Assembly (NCBI GenBank): GCA_902569245.1
Contig: CACFTO010000001.1
Location: forward strand, 76,066-140,065
DNA: 64,000 bases
Direction of reading: 5' to 3'
From: an uncultured Pelagibacteraceae bacterium
Lineage (GTDB): Bacteria > Pseudomonadota > Alphaproteobacteria > Pelagibacterales > Pelagibacteraceae
Shown: piece after piece, positions 9,545-20,192 of the stretch
How the letters are laid out: the number at the start of each line of letters is the position of its first letter
Numbering within the stretch: position 1 is the first letter of the stretch
Made by a program: the position numbers and the translations under genes
Notes under the pieces: generated by a model
Database searches by the model: none
What the model was told of the DNA's origin: nothing
The model's input: the letters and a program-made list of their open reading frames with translations, nothing else

Positions 9545-11098
9545 ATGTTAAATAGAAGAGCCGACAAACTAGAATTGTTAAGGATTGCAGAAGCTGTTGC
9601 TTTAGAAAAATCAATTGATAAAGAGCTTATTATTAGTTCAATGGAAACTGGTATTGCTAAAGCAGCCAAATCAAAATTCGGATCTGATAATGAAATTAAA
9701 GTAGAGATTAATAGAGATAACGGTGATATAGGGATATTCAGAAAATTATTAGTTGTAGAAAAACCTGAAAATTCAAATATTGAAATTACTTTAGATGATG
9801 CAATTAAGCTTAATGAAATAAATAAAAATAAAAATATTGGAGATGAAGTTCTTCAACCCTTACCCTCATTCGATTTTGGAAGAATTGCTGCCCAAACAGC
9901 GAAACAAGTTATAAGTTTTAATGTAAGAGAGGCAGAAAGAGAGAGGCAATATAACGATTTTATTGATAAGAAAGATACAATTTTAAGTGGAATAGTAAAA
10001 AGATTAGAATTTGGAAATGTAATTGTTGATCTTGGAAGAACTGAAGCAATTATTCAAAAAAATGAAATGATACCTAGAGAAAATATTAAAGCAGGAGATA
10101 GAATAAAAGCATATTGTTTAGATGTTAGAAGAGAACCAAGAGGTCAGCAAATATTTTTATCCAGAGCTCATCCAAAATTTATGGATAAATTATTCGTTCA
10201 AGAAGTTCCCGAAATTTATGATGGTTTAATAGAGATAAAGTCTTCATCTAGAGATCCTGGAAGTAGAGCAAAAATTTGTGTTAGGGCTATAGATACATCA
10301 CTAGACCCTGTTGGTGCATGTGTAGGTATGAGAGGTAGTAGAGTCCAGGCAGTAGTAAATGAACTTCAAGGAGAGAAAATTGATATTGTAAATTGGTCAG
10401 AGGATCCAGCTATCGTTGTATCTAACGCATTATCACCCGCTGAAGTACAAAGAGTTAATGTTGATGCTGAAGCAAAAAAACTTGATGTTATATTAACAGA
10501 AGAAAATTTAAGTAAGGCAATAGGTAGAAGGGGTCAAAATGTAAGACTTGCTACTAAATTATTAAACTATGAAATAAATATAATGACAGAGCAAGAGGAT
10601 TCAGAGAGAAGACAATTAGAATTCAAAGAAAAAACAGATAATATTGTTAAGAATTTAGAGTTGGACGAGACATTAGGTCAACTTTTAGTAGCTGAGGGCT
10701 TTTCATCAATTGATGACATAAAAGATAGTGCATCAGATGCACTTACAAAGATAGAGGGTATTGAAGAGGAAACTGCAAAAGAGCTTATTGAAAGAGCAAA
10801 AGAATTTTATGAAAAAGATCAAGAAGAAATTTCAAAAAGAATAAAAGATTTAGGCTTAGATAATGATTTAATTAATCATGAGGGTCTTACTGCAGGTATG
10901 CTAGTCACCTTGGGTGAACAAAAAATTTTGACTTTAACTGATTTAGCTGATCTAGCATCTGACGAGTTAACTGGTACCTACGATGTAGTTAAAGGTGAAA
11001 GAATAAAAATTAAAGGTTATCTGGAGGATTTTGCTCTATCAAAAATAGAGGCAGATAGTTTGATTATGTCTGCTAGAGATAAAGTTTATAAAGATTGA
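9545..11098 (+). CDS. nusA: Transcription termination/antitermination factor NusA
   Basis: S1 and KH domains (IGRRGQNVRLATKLL), duplicated C-terminal HhH repeats. Confidence 0.97.
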   Translation: MLNRRADKLELLRIAEAVALEKSIDKELIISSMETGIAKAAKSKFGSDNEIKVEINRDNGDIGIFRKLLVVEKPENSNIEITLDDAIKLNEINKNKNIGDEVLQPLPSFDFGRIAAQTAKQVISFNVREAERERQYNDFIDKKDTILSGIVKRLEFGNVIVDLGRTEAIIQKNEMIPRENIKAGDRIKAYCLDVRREPRGQQIFLSRAHPKFMDKLFVQEVPEIYDGLIEIKSSSRDPGSRAKICVRAIDTSLDPVGACVGMRGSRVQAVVNELQGEKIDIVNWSEDPAIVVSNALSPAEVQRVNVDAEAKKLDVILTEENLSKAIGRRGQNVRLATKLLNYEINIMTEQEDSERRQLEFKEKTDNIVKNLELDETLGQLLVAEGFSSIDDIKDSASDALTKIEGIEEETAKELIERAKEFYEKDQEEISKRIKDLGLDNDLINHEGLTAGMLVTLGEQKILTLTDLADLASDELTGTYDVVKGERIKIKGYLEDFALSKIEADSLIMSARDKVYKD

Positions 11099-11108
11099 AA
11101 GATGGAAA

Positions 11109-13325
11109 ATGGAAAAAAAAAAATTAAAGTTATCAATAACAGGAAGTTCTCGAAAAACTTTTAGTAGTATAGAACAGGCTAAATCAAAATCAAAAAACAC
11201 TGTTGTAATAGAGAAAAAAAGTTCAAAATTTCAAGGTAAATCTCAGTTTATAAGACCAAACAGTGATAATTCTAGGTCAAATAAAAATACCTCAGTAAAG
11301 CCAAATAACTTCACTAGACCATCTTCTCCACCCTCTTCAGACTTTGAAAAAAGAAAATTAGCAGAGCAAAGAGCAACAAGGAGGTTAAAGGGAGAAACTC
11401 TCCAAAAAGAAAATAAGTCAAATAAAACTAGTGGGAAAAGAAGAGAATTAAAGTTAACAATCTCTAGAGCTTTAAGTGATGACCATTCTGAGACTAAATC
11501 TAGAAGTTTAGCTTCTCTAAAAAGAGCAAAACAAAAAGAGAATCGAAACCTAAATCAAACAGAAAGTAAAGAGAACTTTCATCAGATTAAAAGAGTGGTA
11601 AATCTTCCAGAGGTAATAACTATTAAAGAGCTTGCAAACAGAATGGCAGAACAGTCTAGTAATATTATTAAACATTTACTTAGTATGGGAGTAACAGTAA
11701 CGATTAATAATACAATAGATGCTGACACAGCAGAATATTTAGTTAAAGAATTTGGTCATAGTTCTTTAAGAGAGACAAAGGCTGAGGACATAATTGAAAA
11801 AATAAAAGAAGTAAAATCTGAAAATTTACAAAATCGACCGCCAATAGTAACAGTTATGGGACACGTAGATCATGGTAAAACTTCGGTATTAGATGTGTTG
11901 AGGAAAGCTAATGTAGTTTCAGGAGAATTTGGAGGTATTACTCAACATATTGGTGCTTATCAAATTATGCATAATAGTAATAAAATTACATTTATAGACA
12001 CACCTGGTCATGCAGCGTTCACAGAGATGAGAGCTAGAGGCTCTAAGCTAACAGATATTGTAATATTAGTTGTAGCAGCAGATGATGGTGTTAAACCACA
12101 AACAATAGAGTCCATTAAACATGCAAAAGCAGCAAAAGTACCAATAGTTGTTGCAATAAATAAATGTGACTTACCTGAGGCTGATCCACAAAAAATAAAA
12201 AATCAACTTCTAGAATATGAATTAATTGCTGAGGATTTATCAGGTGATACTTTAATGGTGGAAATATCAACAAAAACAAAAAATAATTTAGATAAGTTAG
12301 TAGAATCTGTTTTATTACAAGCTGAACTACTTGATTTAAAAACTGATTTTGAAACAAATGCAAAAGGTATAGTTCTAGAGTCAAAAATAGATATTGGAAG
12401 AGGTCCAGTTGCAAATATAGTTGTAACCACAGGAACTCTTAAACAGGGTGATTATTTTGTTAGTGGGTTAAAATGGGGAAAAGTAAGGGCAATAATAAAC
12501 GACCAAGGTAAAAATATTGATGTTGCTGAACCAGCTACCCCAATTGAGATTATTGGTATTAATGGTGCTGCTAAATCGGGTGACGATTTCATCGTATTAC
12601 CAAATGAAAAAGAAGCTAAATCTTTATGTGAAGCACGAGTTGAGGAGTCAAAGGATGAAAAAATACCTCTCAATTTTGTCACTCAAGACTCTGCTTTTCA
12701 AAACTCAGTGTCAGAGGAATTAAATATAATTATTAAATCTGATGTTCATGGTTCATCTGAGGCAATCAAAAATGCAATAGATCAAATTAAACATGATGAA
12801 GTAAAACCAAAAATACTCTTATCAGACATAGGAATGGTAACAGAAACAGATATCGCTCTAGCAAAGGCATCAAATGCAGTGGTAATTGCATTTAATGTTA
12901 AACCAAGTAAAGAGGCAAAGAAAAGAGCCGAGCAAGAAAAAATTTCAATTTCCACTTACAACATAATTTATGAAGTGTTAGATTTTATAAAAAGAAAAAT
13001 GGGTGGTCTCTTATCACCAGATGTTGAGGAAAAAATTCTAGGAACCGCTGAAATTCTTGAAATTTTTAAAGTTTCAAAAGTTGGAAAAGTAGCTGGATCA
13101 AAAGTAGTCGAGGGAGAAATAACCCAGAACTCTAGTGCAAGAGTTATTAGAGATGGAGCTATAATATTTAATGGAAAAATTGGTTCTATATTCAGGGAAA
13201 AAGATCAAGCGAAGCAAGTTTCAGCAGGTCTAGAATGCGGAATTACTTTAAAAGACTTCGCTGACTATCAAAAAAAAGATATCATAGAAGTTTATAATTC
13301 AACAATTACTGAAAGAACAATTTAA
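11109..13325 (+). CDS. infB: Translation initiation factor IF-2
   Basis: PPIVTVMGHVDHGKTSVLD, DTPGHAAFTEMRARG, NKCDLPEA. Confidence 0.98.
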   Translation: MEKKKLKLSITGSSRKTFSSIEQAKSKSKNTVVIEKKSSKFQGKSQFIRPNSDNSRSNKNTSVKPNNFTRPSSPPSSDFEKRKLAEQRATRRLKGETLQKENKSNKTSGKRRELKLTISRALSDDHSETKSRSLASLKRAKQKENRNLNQTESKENFHQIKRVVNLPEVITIKELANRMAEQSSNIIKHLLSMGVTVTINNTIDADTAEYLVKEFGHSSLRETKAEDIIEKIKEVKSENLQNRPPIVTVMGHVDHGKTSVLDVLRKANVVSGEFGGITQHIGAYQIMHNSNKITFIDTPGHAAFTEMRARGSKLTDIVILVVAADDGVKPQTIESIKHAKAAKVPIVVAINKCDLPEADPQKIKNQLLEYELIAEDLSGDTLMVEISTKTKNNLDKLVESVLLQAELLDLKTDFETNAKGIVLESKIDIGRGPVANIVVTTGTLKQGDYFVSGLKWGKVRAIINDQGKNIDVAEPATPIEIIGINGAAKSGDDFIVLPNEKEAKSLCEARVEESKDEKIPLNFVTQDSAFQNSVSEELNIIIKSDVHGSSEAIKNAIDQIKHDEVKPKILLSDIGMVTETDIALAKASNAVVIAFNVKPSKEAKKRAEQEKISISTYNIIYEVLDFIKRKMGGLLSPDVEEKILGTAEILEIFKVSKVGKVAGSKVVEGEITQNSSARVIRDGAIIFNGKIGSIFREKDQAKQVSAGLECGITLKDFADYQKKDIIEVYNSTITERTI

Positions 13326-13691
13326 ATGAAACACTTAGGCAAGCCCATATCTCAGAGACAATTAAGAGTTGGTGAAATGATAAAGCAAGCCTTGGGAATT
13401 CTTTTTATAAGAGACGAGGCAAAAATACCAAATTTATCAACAAGGGAAATTACTGTTACAGAAGTTAGAATGTCACCAGATCTGAAAACAGCTAAAATAT
13501 TTGTGATGCCACTAGGGGGAAAAAATACTGAGGAAATTATAGAAAAATTAAAAATATCATCATTTTTGATTAGAAAAGTTTTATCAAAAAAAATTATAAT
13601 GAAGTTTTTACCAAAACTTTTCTTTGTGAAGGATGATTCTTTTGATTATGCGGAAAAAATAGAAAATTTAATTAAACAAACAAATAAATAA
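13326..13691 (+). CDS. rbfA: Ribosome-binding factor A
   Basis: SQRQLRVGEMIKQAL ... ITVTEVRMSPDLKTAKIFVMPL. Confidence 0.93.
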   Translation: MKHLGKPISQRQLRVGEMIKQALGILFIRDEAKIPNLSTREITVTEVRMSPDLKTAKIFVMPLGGKNTEEIIEKLKISSFLIRKVLSKKIIMKFLPKLFFVKDDSFDYAEKIENLIKQTNK

Positions 13692-13699
13692 AGGAAAAA

Positions 13700-13948
13700 A
13701 TGAAAGAAAAAATAAAAGAACTTCAAATCCATGATAAAGATACTGGATCCTCAGAGGTTCAGATTGCTCAATTGACTGGAAAAATTGAGAGTCTATCGAA
13801 ACATATAAAACAATTCAAAAAAGACAAACATTCTTCAGTAGGTCTTTTGAGAGCAGTAAATAGAAGAAAAAAATTATTAGACTATTTAAAGAAAAATAAT
13901 ATGGAGTCTTATAAATCAGTATTAACAAAATTAAATTTAAGGAAGTAA
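13700..13948 (+). CDS. rpsO: 30S ribosomal protein S15
   Basis: DTGSSEVQIAQLTGKIESLSKHIKQFKKDKHSSVGLLRAVNRRKKLLDYL. Confidence 0.97.
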   Translation: MKEKIKELQIHDKDTGSSEVQIAQLTGKIESLSKHIKQFKKDKHSSVGLLRAVNRRKKLLDYLKKNNMESYKSVLTKLNLRK

Positions 13949-16021
13949 ATGTTCAAAATAGTAAAAAAAGAAATAGAGGTAAGTGGAAAAAGAATAAGTT
14001 TAGAAACAGGAAAAATAGCAAGACAAGCAGATGGTGCAATCATAGCTCAATGTGGCGAGACGGTTGTTTTAGCAACAGTCGTTGGTGCAAAAAAGGTAAA
14101 TCCAGATATGGACTACTTTCCATTATCTGTAAATTACCAAGAAAAATATTATGCAGCTGGTAAAATCCCAGGTGGATATTTTAAAAGAGAAGCTAGACCA
14201 ACTGAAAGTGAAACACTTGTCTCAAGATTAATTGACAGACCTATCAGACCGCTGTTTCCAGATGAATTTAAAAACGAGGTACAGCTTTTACCAACAGTTA
14301 TATCTTATGATAAAGAGAATGAAGCAGATATTTTATCTATCATTGCATCCTCAGCGGCTTTAGCAATCTCAGGAATGCCTTTTATGGGCCCAGTTGGAGC
14401 ATCTAGAGTTGGCTTCATTAAAGGAAAGTACGTTCTTAATCCTTCAAAAAAAGAATTAGAAGAATCTAAACTAGATTTAGTTGTAGCAGGAACTAAAGAT
14501 GCGGTTTTAATGGTTGAGTCAGAGGCAAATGGTTTAACAGAGGAAGAAATGTTGAATGCTGTTAAATTTGGACACGAAGGTTTCGTTCCAATAATAGAAA
14601 TGATTGAAGATCTTGCGAAAGAATGTAGAAAGCCTGAATGGACAGTTGAGAAGAAAGATTTATCTGAAGTAAAAAAGAAATTAGAGGAAGAATTTACTGA
14701 AGATTTGAAGAAAGCTTTCTCTACGAGAGATAAGCAAGATAGATCAAACCAAATTTCTGAAATTACTGAAAAAGCTAAAAAATTATATGAGGAAAATGAA
14801 GCTTACACTGATTTAGATGTAAATTCTCAGCTTAAAAATTTGGAAAAATCCATTGTAAGAACTGATATTCTTAGAAATAAAAATCGTATTGATGGAAGAG
14901 GTCTAGCAGATGTAAGGCCAATTTTGTGTGAAGTAGGTATATTGCCAAGAGTTCATGGCTCAGCACTATTTACAAGAGGAGAAACTCAAGCAATTGTTAC
15001 AACTACCCTAGGTACATCTGATGATGAGCAAAGAATTGAAAGTTTAGACGGTCTTCAAAAAGAAAGATTTATGCTTCACTATAACTTCCCTCCATTTTCA
15101 GTTGGTGAAACTGGTAGAATTGGAACTGGTAGAAGAGAGATAGGCCATGGTAAGTTAGCTTGGAGAGCAATAAATTCTTCTTTACCATCAAAAGAAAACT
15201 TTCCCTATACTTTTAGAATTGTTTCAGAGATAACTGAGTCTAATGGCTCGTCATCAATGGCCACTGTTTGTGGAACTTCGTTAGCTCTTATGGATGCAGG
15301 TGTACCAATAAAAGAGCCAGTTGCTGGAATTGCAATGGGTTTGATTAAAGAGGGAGATGATTTTTCAGTGCTTTCAGATATTTTAGGGGATGAAGATCAC
15401 CTAGGTGATATGGATTTTAAAGTTGCAGGTACTAAAGACGGGATAACATCTTTACAAATGGACATTAAAATCACAGGAATTACATTTGAAATTATGGAGC
15501 AGGCATTAAATCAAGCAAAAGACGGAAGAATTCATATTTTGGGTGAAATGAATAAAGCATTAGATAAATCTAGAGATGATGTTGGAAAACATACTCCAAA
15601 AATGGAAAAAATTACGGTCGATAAAAAAGATATAGCTGCTGTAATTGGAAAAGGTGGTGCAACAATTAGAGAAATTGTCGAGAAATCTGGTGCTAAAGTT
15701 GATGTAAATGATGAAGGTGTAGTAACAGTTGCTGCTCCAGATGAAGAGTCTAGAAATATTGCCATGCAAATGATCAAAGATATAACTGCTAAAGCTGAAT
15801 TAAATAAAATTTATAATGGAAAAGTTATGAAAATTATGGAATTTGGTGCTTTTGTTAATTTCCTTGGAAAGCAAGATGGACTTGTACATATTTCTGAGCT
15901 TGCAGAAAAAAGAGTTGCTAAAGTAACAGATATTGTCAAAGAAGGTGACGAAGTTAAAGTGAAAGTTATTGGATTTGATAGAGGAAAAGTTAAATTATCT
16001 ATAAAGCAGGCTGCTATATAG
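13949..16021 (+). CDS. pnp: Polyribonucleotide nucleotidyltransferase
   Basis: Duplicated RNase PH domains, C-terminal KH ([12 protein letters not shown]) and S1 domains. Confidence 0.98.
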   Translation: MFKIVKKEIEVSGKRISLETGKIARQADGAIIAQCGETVVLATVVGAKKVNPDMDYFPLSVNYQEKYYAAGKIPGGYFKREARPTESETLVSRLIDRPIRPLFPDEFKNEVQLLPTVISYDKENEADILSIIASSAALAISGMPFMGPVGASRVGFIKGKYVLNPSKKELEESKLDLVVAGTKDAVLMVESEANGLTEEEMLNAVKFGHEGFVPIIEMIEDLAKECRKPEWTVEKKDLSEVKKKLEEEFTEDLKKAFSTRDKQDRSNQISEITEKAKKLYEENEAYTDLDVNSQLKNLEKSIVRTDILRNKNRIDGRGLADVRPILCEVGILPRVHGSALFTRGETQAIVTTTLGTSDDEQRIESLDGLQKERFMLHYNFPPFSVGETGRIGTGRREIGHGKLAWRAINSSLPSKENFPYTFRIVSEITESNGSSSMATVCGTSLALMDAGVPIKEPVAGIAMGLIKEGDDFSVLSDILGDEDHLGDMDFKVAGTKDGITSLQMDIKITGITFEIMEQALNQAKDGRIHILGEMNKALDKSRDDVGKHTPKMEKITVDKKDIAAVIGKGGATIREIVEKSGAKVDVNDEGVVTVAAPDEESRNIAMQMIKDITAKAELNKIYNGKVMKIMEFGAFVNFLGKQDGLVHISELAEKRVAKVTDIVKEGDEVKVKVIGFDRGKVKLSIKQAAI

Positions 16022-16025
16022 ATAA

Positions 16026-16406
16026 ATGTCCAACCCATTTATTTTAATTGCAAGAATACGCGTTAAAGAGGGTAAGGTTGAAGAGTATCTCAGGATAGCA
16101 AAAGAAGCTGATGAGGCTGTTAACGCATCAGAGCCAGACATGCTTATTCATACTTTCGATCAAGATCCAACTGATCCTTTAGAATTTACTTGGAGTGAAG
16201 TTTACCGAAATAGTGAAGCTATGCTGCATCATCTTAATAATGCCCCAGTCCAAGCTTATGTTGAAAAGCACAACAAAATTGCGGATAGATTCGAAATAGA
16301 GGTCTATGGAAATATTACTGAAGAGACTATCAAGGCAATAAAAGATACAAATATCCCTTTCAAGCATTTTAAAACTACTAATGTTGGTTATATCAGAAAA
16401 ATATAA
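16026..16406 (+). CDS. Antibiotic biosynthesis monooxygenase (ABM)-like domain protein
   Basis: ILIARIRVKEGKVEEYLRIAKEADEAVNASEPDMLIHTFDQDPTDPLEFTWSEVYRNSEAMLHHL, small ferredoxin-like-fold monooxygenase pattern. Confidence 0.75.
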   Translation: MSNPFILIARIRVKEGKVEEYLRIAKEADEAVNASEPDMLIHTFDQDPTDPLEFTWSEVYRNSEAMLHHLNNAPVQAYVEKHNKIADRFEIEVYGNITEETIKAIKDTNIPFKHFKTTNVGYIRKI

Positions 16407-16409
16407 TTA

Positions 16410-16901
16410 CTAACTCTCTGGGACGAAAAGCAAGCAAAGACCATTGCTACAATATCTTTTTCCACCATCTGGACCATCATTGAATACATGGCCGTGATGA
16501 GCGCCACAATTTGCACAGCTATATTCAGTCCTCTTCATGCCAAAAGAATAATCAGTTTTTGTTACAAACGCGCCTGGTATTGCCTCAGTGAATGATGGCC
16601 ACCCAGTTCCACTATCAAATTTTGCAGTGGACTCAAATAATTTCACACCACAATTAGCACAATGATAAGATCCTTTTCTTTTCTCATAGTTTAATTCACT
16701 AGTTCCAGCACGTTCAGTACCCTCCTCAAACATTATTATTTTTTGTTCATTTGTAAGATCAGGATTAATTATATTATACTCACTCTCATCTTTTTTTAAT
16801 TTTTTTTTAAATCCAACTAAATTACTAGCTAATGTGTGTAATGGATAAAATAAAAAACCCAATATTGAAGCCCCAGCGATTTTTAAAAAATTTCTTCTCA
16901 T
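16410..16901 (-). CDS. msrB: Peptide methionine-(R)-S-oxide reductase with N-terminal Tat-like signal/anchor
   Basis: CANCGVKLFESTAKFDSGTGWPSF ... CANCGAHHGHVFNDGP ... RYCSNGLCL; N-terminus MRRNFLKIAGASILGFLFY. Confidence 0.93.
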   Translation of the reverse strand: MRRNFLKIAGASILGFLFYPLHTLASNLVGFKKKLKKDESEYNIINPDLTNEQKIIMFEEGTERAGTSELNYEKRKGSYHCANCGVKLFESTAKFDSGTGWPSFTEAIPGAFVTKTDYSFGMKRTEYSCANCGAHHGHVFNDGPDGGKRYCSNGLCLLFVPES

Positions 16902-16914
16902 AATAGATTATTAT

Positions 16915-17064
16915 TTAATTTTTCTTTTTACCTAATCTATTTATCAAGAATAAAGCTATTGCGGTCAATAGGGCAAAAACTTCCAGTGCATGACCAGAAC
17001 CTTCAAGGATTAATTGTACTATAAAAAATATAATACAAACTACAAACCAAACTAAAATTAGCAT
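16915..17064 (-). CDS. Small (49 aa) predicted membrane protein, not in supplied ORF track
   Basis: Hand-translated: MLILVWFVVCIIFFIVQLILEGSGHALEVFALLTAIALFLINRLGKKKN*; two hydrophobic segments and a basic tail; fits in the gap between fabI and msrB, same strand. Confidence 0.7.
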   Translation of the reverse strand: MLILVWFVVCIIFFIVQLILEGSGHALEVFALLTAIALFLINRLGKKKN

Positions 17065-17076
17065 AATGATAAACCT

Positions 17077-17862
17077 TTAAGATATATTTTTTGGATCTGG
17101 CATACCTACTTTATTATAGCCAGCATCTACATAGTGAATTTCACCTGTAACACCACCTGCCATGTCACTTAGAAGATACAATGCTGAGTTTCCAACATCA
17201 ATATTATCAACGTTTCTCTTTAAAAATGAGTGATCAGCATTCCATTTATATAAAAATTTTGCATCTCCAATAGCTGATGCGGCTAAAGTTTTTATTGGAC
17301 CTGCACTTATTGCGTTAACTCTTATACCTTTAGCTCCCAAATCTCTTGCTAAGTATTTAACACTTGACTCCAATGCTGCTTTGCAGACACCCATTACATT
17401 GTAATTAGGAATTGCCTTATTAGCCTCATAGCTCAGTGTAATCATGCTACCACCTTCTTTCATAACTTTTGAAGCTTCTTTTGCAACTTCAGTAAATGAA
17501 AAGCATGAAATCAACATACTTCTTAAAAAATTTTCTCTTGTTGTATTTAGATATTCTCCTGAAAGTTCAGATTTGTCAGAAAAAGCTATTGCGTGAACTA
17601 CAAAGTCTATCTCACCCCATTGAGATTTAACATCCTCAAATAATTTTATTACATCTTCTTTTTTTTCAACATCACAGCTAAAAGTAACATTAGAATTTAA
17701 TTTTTCTGCAAGAGGAACTACTCTTTTTTTAAGAGCATCACCTAAATATGTAAAAGCTAATTCAGCACCTGCTTCTGAAAGTTTTTGAGAAATACCCCAT
17801 GCAATGGATCTTTCATTAGCAACACCCATTATCAGTCCTTTTTTACCTTTCATTAAAGACAT
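17077..17862 (-). CDS. fabI: Enoyl-[acyl-carrier-protein] reductase
   Basis: GKKGLIMGVANERSIAWGISQKL; INVLSAGPIKTLAAS-like SAGPIKTLAAS, Y-x6-K catalytic region. Confidence 0.96.
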   Translation of the reverse strand: MSLMKGKKGLIMGVANERSIAWGISQKLSEAGAELAFTYLGDALKKRVVPLAEKLNSNVTFSCDVEKKEDVIKLFEDVKSQWGEIDFVVHAIAFSDKSELSGEYLNTTRENFLRSMLISCFSFTEVAKEASKVMKEGGSMITLSYEANKAIPNYNVMGVCKAALESSVKYLARDLGAKGIRVNAISAGPIKTLAASAIGDAKFLYKWNADHSFLKRNVDNIDVGNSALYLLSDMAGGVTGEIHYVDAGYNKVGMPDPKNIS

Positions 17863-17865
17863 AAG

Positions 17866-19077
17866 TTAGACTTTCTCAAATACTAGAGTTGCATTTGTTC
17901 CACCAAATCCAAAACTATTAGACATGACAGTATTTAATGTTGCTTCGGTTTCGGTTTTAGAGACTATTGGAAATTTTTTAGCCTCTTCATCCATTTCACT
18001 TATGTTAGCTGAACCGGTAATGAAGTTATTTTTCATCATAATTAAACAATATATTGCTTCATGCACTGATGCAGCTCCTAATGGATGACCTGATAAAGAT
18101 TTAGTTGAGCTAATCTTTGGAATTTCATTTCCAAAAGCTTCTTTAACAGCATTCAATTCAGTAATATCTCCAACTGGAGTAGAAGTTCCATGAGTATTTA
18201 TATAATCTACTTTATTTTTTGAAGTTGCCATAGCCATTTGCATACATCTTACTGCACCTTCACCAGATGGCGCCACCATATCATATCCATCTGAAGTTGC
18301 TCCATAACCTGTTAGTTCTGCGTATATTTTTGCTCCCCTAGCTTTAGCATGTTCATATTCCTCAAGAACTAAAACTCCTGCACCTCCAGCAATTACAAAA
18401 CCATCTCTAGTTTTGTCATAAGCTCTTGATGCTTTTTCAGGTGTATCATTATATTTTGAGGATAATGCTGTCATTGCATCAAACATTGCAGTCATTGCCC
18501 AGTGTATCTCTTCACTACCACCTGCAAAAACAATATCTTGTTTTCCCATTTGGATAAGTTCCATAGAATTTCCAATACAGTGTCCGCTAGTTGCACAGGC
18601 TGAACTCATTGTATAGTTTGTACCTTTAATTTTAAATGGAACAGCAAGTGTTGCTGAGGCAGTACTTGCCATTGTTCTTGGAACTATAAATGGTCCCATC
18701 AATTTTGGAGTTTTGGCTCTAGTTTTATCAGCTGCTAAAATGACATTTTCAATTGAAGGTCCACCTGAACCCATAACGATTCCTGTTTTGAAATTACTGA
18801 CTTCACTTTCTTCCAAACCAGAGTCTTCAATCGCCTCTTTCATTGCAATATAATTGTAAGCAGATCCTGAACCCATAAATCTAATTGTTTTTCTATCTAT
18901 ATGATCCTCAAGTTTTATATTAGGTTTTCCATGAATATGACTTTTAAGATTGTGTTCTTTGTATTCTTCAGAAAAAGAAATTCCTGATTTAGTATTTAAT
19001 AAAGATTGATGAACTTCTTCCTGATTATTCCCAAGACATGAAACAATTCCCAAACCTGTAATTACTACTCTTCGCAT
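17866..19077 (-). CDS. fabB: 3-oxoacyl-ACP synthase I
   Basis: [37 protein letters not shown] active-site Cys, [26 protein letters not shown]. Confidence 0.97.
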   Translation of the reverse strand: MRRVVITGLGIVSCLGNNQEEVHQSLLNTKSGISFSEEYKEHNLKSHIHGKPNIKLEDHIDRKTIRFMGSGSAYNYIAMKEAIEDSGLEESEVSNFKTGIVMGSGGPSIENVILAADKTRAKTPKLMGPFIVPRTMASTASATLAVPFKIKGTNYTMSSACATSGHCIGNSMELIQMGKQDIVFAGGSEEIHWAMTAMFDAMTALSSKYNDTPEKASRAYDKTRDGFVIAGGAGVLVLEEYEHAKARGAKIYAELTGYGATSDGYDMVAPSGEGAVRCMQMAMATSKNKVDYINTHGTSTPVGDITELNAVKEAFGNEIPKISSTKSLSGHPLGAASVHEAIYCLIMMKNNFITGSANISEMDEEAKKFPIVSKTETEATLNTVMSNSFGFGGTNATLVFEKV

Positions 19078-19577
19078 TATTTAAATAATCCTACTTTAAG
19101 ACTGTCTGCAGAGTATATTTTTTTGCCATCAGCAAGAAGAATACCATTTGCTAGTCCAACTGTTGTTTCACCTTTAATCAATATTCTTTTCATATCAATA
19201 ATATATGTCGCCATTTTGACATCTTTTAAAACTTCTCCTGTAAACTTTACTGTGCTTACTCCTAAAGCTCTTCCTCTCCCAGGATTTCCAAGCCAACCCA
19301 AGTAGAAGCCAACTAGTTGCCACATCGCATCTAAACCTAAGCATCCTGGCATCACTGGATCTTCTTTAAAGTGACAATCAAAAAACCACAGATCATCTTT
19401 TATATCAAGTTCAGCCTTCATCAAACCTTTGTCAAAAGCTCCATTTTTCTCGCTAATTTCAGTAATTCTATCAAACATTAGCATTGGTGGAGAAGGTAAT
19501 TTTGCATTTCCAGGGCCAAAAAGTTCCCCATTTGCGCAGCTTATTAATTCATCATAATTAAAGGAACTTTTTTTCAT
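19077..19577 (-). CDS. fabA: 3-hydroxydecanoyl-ACP dehydratase/isomerase
   Basis: [15 protein letters not shown] ... [41 protein letters not shown]. Confidence 0.96.
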   Translation of the reverse strand: MKKSSFNYDELISCANGELFGPGNAKLPSPPMLMFDRITEISEKNGAFDKGLMKAELDIKDDLWFFDCHFKEDPVMPGCLGLDAMWQLVGFYLGWLGNPGRGRALGVSTVKFTGEVLKDVKMATYIIDMKRILIKGETTVGLANGILLADGKKIYSADSLKVGLFK

Positions 19578-19627
19578 AATTTTTTAATCTTATTACTTGA
19601 TTTACAAACATTATAATATAGATATTC

Positions 19628-19644
19628 TTTAGAATAATTATAAT
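19628..19644 (+). promoter_or_regulatory. Candidate Irr-type operator upstream of irr
   Basis: TTTAGAATAATTATAAT; the TTTAGAA half-site resembles the reported iron control element half-site. Confidence 0.4.
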
Positions 19645-19649
19645 TAGTA

Positions 19650-20078
19650 ATGGCTTACGCAGAGCAATATATAGATAAATTACGAAAATCAGGTCTAAGA
19701 CCAACAAAACAAAGAATTAAAATTTGTGAAGTTTTGTTTGATGCTGAAAAGACTTTTCACTTTACAATTAAAGAACTGGTTAAAATCATTGAAAATCAGG
19801 CAAATATTAAGGTTTCTTTAGCAACCGTTTACAATACTGTTCACGCATTTATGAAGAAGGGTTATTTAAAAGAAATTCCATTAAATGCTTCACAAAGTTA
19901 TTACGATACAAATGTAACCCATCACCACCATTTCTTTGACGAAGAAGAAAATAGGTTGATTGATATTCATCAAGATGACGTTGATGAAGTTAATATTAAA
20001 AGAACAATCCCAGGAAAAAAAATAAGATCAGTAGAAGTTATCGCTAAAATTGTGAGTGATAATCAATCTCAAAAATAA
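19650..20078 (+). CDS. irr: Fur-family iron response regulator, Irr-like
   Basis: SGLRPTKQRIKICEVLF ... VSLATVYNTVHAF ... THHHHFFDEEENRLIDI; divergent from fabA-fabB-fabI as in other alphaproteobacterial irr loci. Confidence 0.85.
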   Translation: MAYAEQYIDKLRKSGLRPTKQRIKICEVLFDAEKTFHFTIKELVKIIENQANIKVSLATVYNTVHAFMKKGYLKEIPLNASQSYYDTNVTHHHHFFDEEENRLIDIHQDDVDEVNIKRTIPGKKIRSVEVIAKIVSDNQSQK

Positions 20079-20127
20079 TTCAATAATATCAATAGTTTAA
20101 ATAATATATTATATTTATTCTAAACTG

Positions 20128-20155
20128 TTGACAAATTATAATTCCTCTATATATA
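20128..20155 (+). promoter_or_regulatory. Sigma70-type promoter of rubrerythrin operon
   Basis: TTGACA (20128-20133), 16-bp spacer, TATACA (20150-20155). Confidence 0.75.
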
Positions 20156-20161
20156 CACCAC

Positions 20162-20178
20162 TTTAGAATCATTATTAA
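20162..20178 (+). promoter_or_regulatory. Candidate Irr-type operator at predicted transcription start of rubrerythrin
   Basis: TTTAGAATCATTATTAA; first 14 nt match the motif before irr (19628-19641, TTTAGAATAATTAT) at 13/14 positions. Confidence 0.45.
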
Positions 20179-20192
20179 TAGTAGGAGTATAT

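Noticed and set aside
9351-9551. 66-aa + ORF spanning metK end and the terminator
   Set aside because: Out of frame with metK, includes the terminator hairpin; no remnant of trmB or rimP detected in it.
12115-12723. Several overlapping ORFs within infB (12115-12414 -, 12203-12430 -, 12452-12682 -, 12517-12723 +)
   Set aside because: Embedded in infB in other frames or strands; no recognisable domains.
19624-19635. ATTCT-tt-AGAAT palindrome upstream of irr as a separate operator
   Set aside because: Overlaps the TTTAGAA motif and is not repeated at the rubrerythrin promoter; kept only as part of the Irr-site hypothesis.
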